Below are positions 63,103 through 64,000 of a stretch of 64,000 bases of DNA, in pieces (position 1 is the first letter of the stretch; every line of letters begins with the position of its first letter). Both the position numbers and the translations under genes were made by a program. The notes beneath the pieces were generated by a model. The model worked only from the letters and a program-made list of their open reading frames with translations. It was not told where the DNA came from and made no database searches. The DNA is from Syntrophotalea acetylenica (GTDB lineage: Bacteria; Desulfobacterota; Desulfuromonadia; Desulfuromonadales; Syntrophotaleaceae): contig NZ_CP015455.1 in NCBI RefSeq assembly GCF_001888165.1, forward strand, positions 1,544,001 to 1,608,000. The letters run 5' to 3'.

Positions 63103-64000
63103 TTAGCGTTCTCCCACAACAGCCCTGCCCACATTAAACGCATGGCTGCCGACCTTGGAAAACCCCTGCAGCATATCGATGAAAATCAATCCTTGCTGCA
63201 CGGAGCATTCTCCGGTATTCAGGCGTGCGATATGGTTGTTGCGAAGGGTATCCTCAAGTTCGTCGATGGCGGTTACCATGGTTACGGCAATGGGTTTGAT
63301 GCTGGCATCGTTTCGATCGAGAGCATCGACCACAAACGCCAGAAAGTCCCGGGTTTTCCCCGCCAGTTCCTCGACCTCCTGCCAGGCGACGGAGGAAAAG
63401 GGCAATTTCAACTCACGCAATCGTCCGATCAGGCGCCACAACATTTCACAATGGTCGCCAACCCGTTCGAGATCGTTGACCATGTGCATCATGGAAGCGA
63501 CATCGCGGGACATGTCCTGGGTAATGGATTTCTGCGAGAGGTTTACCAGGAAATCCGTTATCTCCTTTTGCAGCAAGTCGACGACTTCTTCTTTTTTTCA
63601 AGCGCTGTCAGGCGCTTGAGATTTCCATCGCGGAAAAAAGCCATGCTTTCATCGAGCATTTCCAGGGTCAGATGCGCCATGCGCCGGGTTTCGGATCGTG
63701 CCTGTCCAAGAGCGATGGGAGGGGTATTGAGAACACGGTTGTCGATGTATTTAAGGTGAAACTCCATCAATTCATCCTTGCCGGGCAGGATCATGCAGGC
63801 GAGTTTGGCCAGCAGTCCGATAAGCGGAAGGAAAATAAGGGTATTGATAACATTGAAAAGACTGTGCGCATTGGCAATGTGCCAGGATATGTTTGGCTGA
63901 TCGCCAATGGCGGCCCCGATCTCGGCGGATTCGGCCGTGGTCCGCACGATAAAGCTGGGATCGCCGGGGGTGAGGCTGTCAACCGCCTGCAAAAAGACCG
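63103..64000 (-). pseudogene. Na/phosphate cotransporter C-terminal part, frameshifted and cut by the window edge
   Basis: Two frames together encode the end of an NptA/YjbB-type Na+/Pi cotransporter. The membrane part includes IANAHSLFNVINTLIFLPLIGLLAKL; the following PhoU-like helical domain includes DMSRDVASMMHMVNDLERVGDHCEMLW. They meet near 63590 at minus-strand GAA AAA AAG AAG. One extra A gives EKKEEVVDLLQKE and joins them in frame; a -1 slip at A-AAA-AAG would do the same. The 5' end lies beyond the window. Confidence 0.85.

Overview
The window looks like the chromosome of a fermentative or syntrophic deltaproteobacterium (Desulfuromonadales). The closest match I can suggest from recall is Pelobacter/Syntrophotalea carbinolica; no database was searched. 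The reasons are an NAD-linked [FeFe]-hydrogenase with all its maturases, an NAD-linked formate dehydrogenase built on the same diaphorase plan, an iron alcohol dehydrogenase, indolepyruvate:ferredoxin oxidoreductase with phenylacetate-CoA ligase, and only one small multihaem cytochrome. Most genes are compact, ordinary chromosomal genes.

Layout. 1-2.6 kb: coaD (cut by the window edge), rsmD, a dGTPase-like HD hydrolase and a YhbY-type ribosome factor. 3.4-7.6 kb: four-gene hydrogenase operon (HndA, HndB, HndC, HydA). 7.7-13 kb: maturation operon hydE-hydG-aspA-hydF, preceded by an FNR/CRP-like palindrome centred 41.5 bp upstream of the predicted start site. 13-19.6 kb: triheme lipoprotein, small exported protein, MazG-like protein, two nitroreductases, RmuC, a TM2 protein and a frameshifted acyl-CoA synthetase. 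19.8-33 kb: lepA-lepB, a PyrR-attenuated pyrimidine operon (pyrR-pyrB-pyrC-carA-carB), greA, a DUF1858 protein and recG. 34-35.5 kb: AGCS symporter. 35.5-45.7 kb: an unusual tightly coupled seven-gene operon on the minus strand. It encodes a class I HMG-CoA reductase, a BtaA/DUF3419 aminocarboxypropyl transferase, a phytol/dolichol-kinase-like membrane protein, a rifampin-phosphotransferase-type dikinase, a UbiA prenyltransferase, a GNAT protein and an OleC-like adenylate-forming ligase. I see it as the best candidate for an undescribed pathway, probably making an isoprenoid-like or modified lipid. 46-52 kb: mrp and formate dehydrogenase (FdhA, NuoF-like, NuoE-like). 52-56.6 kb: NifX-like/zinc-ribbon gene, divergent sigma-54 activator, outer-membrane protein and Fe-alcohol dehydrogenase. 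57-62 kb: tRNA-Pro, ACT-domain protein, paaK, iorB and iorA. 62-64 kb: Ppx/GppA phosphatase and a Na/Pi cotransporter that runs off the window.

Two features recur. A 145-bp element with terminal inverted repeats (TAGTTTT...AAAACTA) occurs three times, with a fourth diverged inverted copy. All four lie at gene 3' ends, and in two cases the element supplies the stop codon. Three genes (acyl-CoA synthetase, fdhA, Na/Pi cotransporter) are each broken by one missing base in a homopolymer. In every case a -1 slip on a slippery heptamer would restore the frame exactly. These are sequencing undercalls, recent mutations or recoding sites, and the sequence alone cannot decide between them.

Together the hydrogenase, formate dehydrogenase, alcohol dehydrogenase and indolepyruvate oxidoreductase suggest a cell that oxidises alcohols and amino-acid-derived 2-oxoacids and disposes of electrons as H2 and formate.
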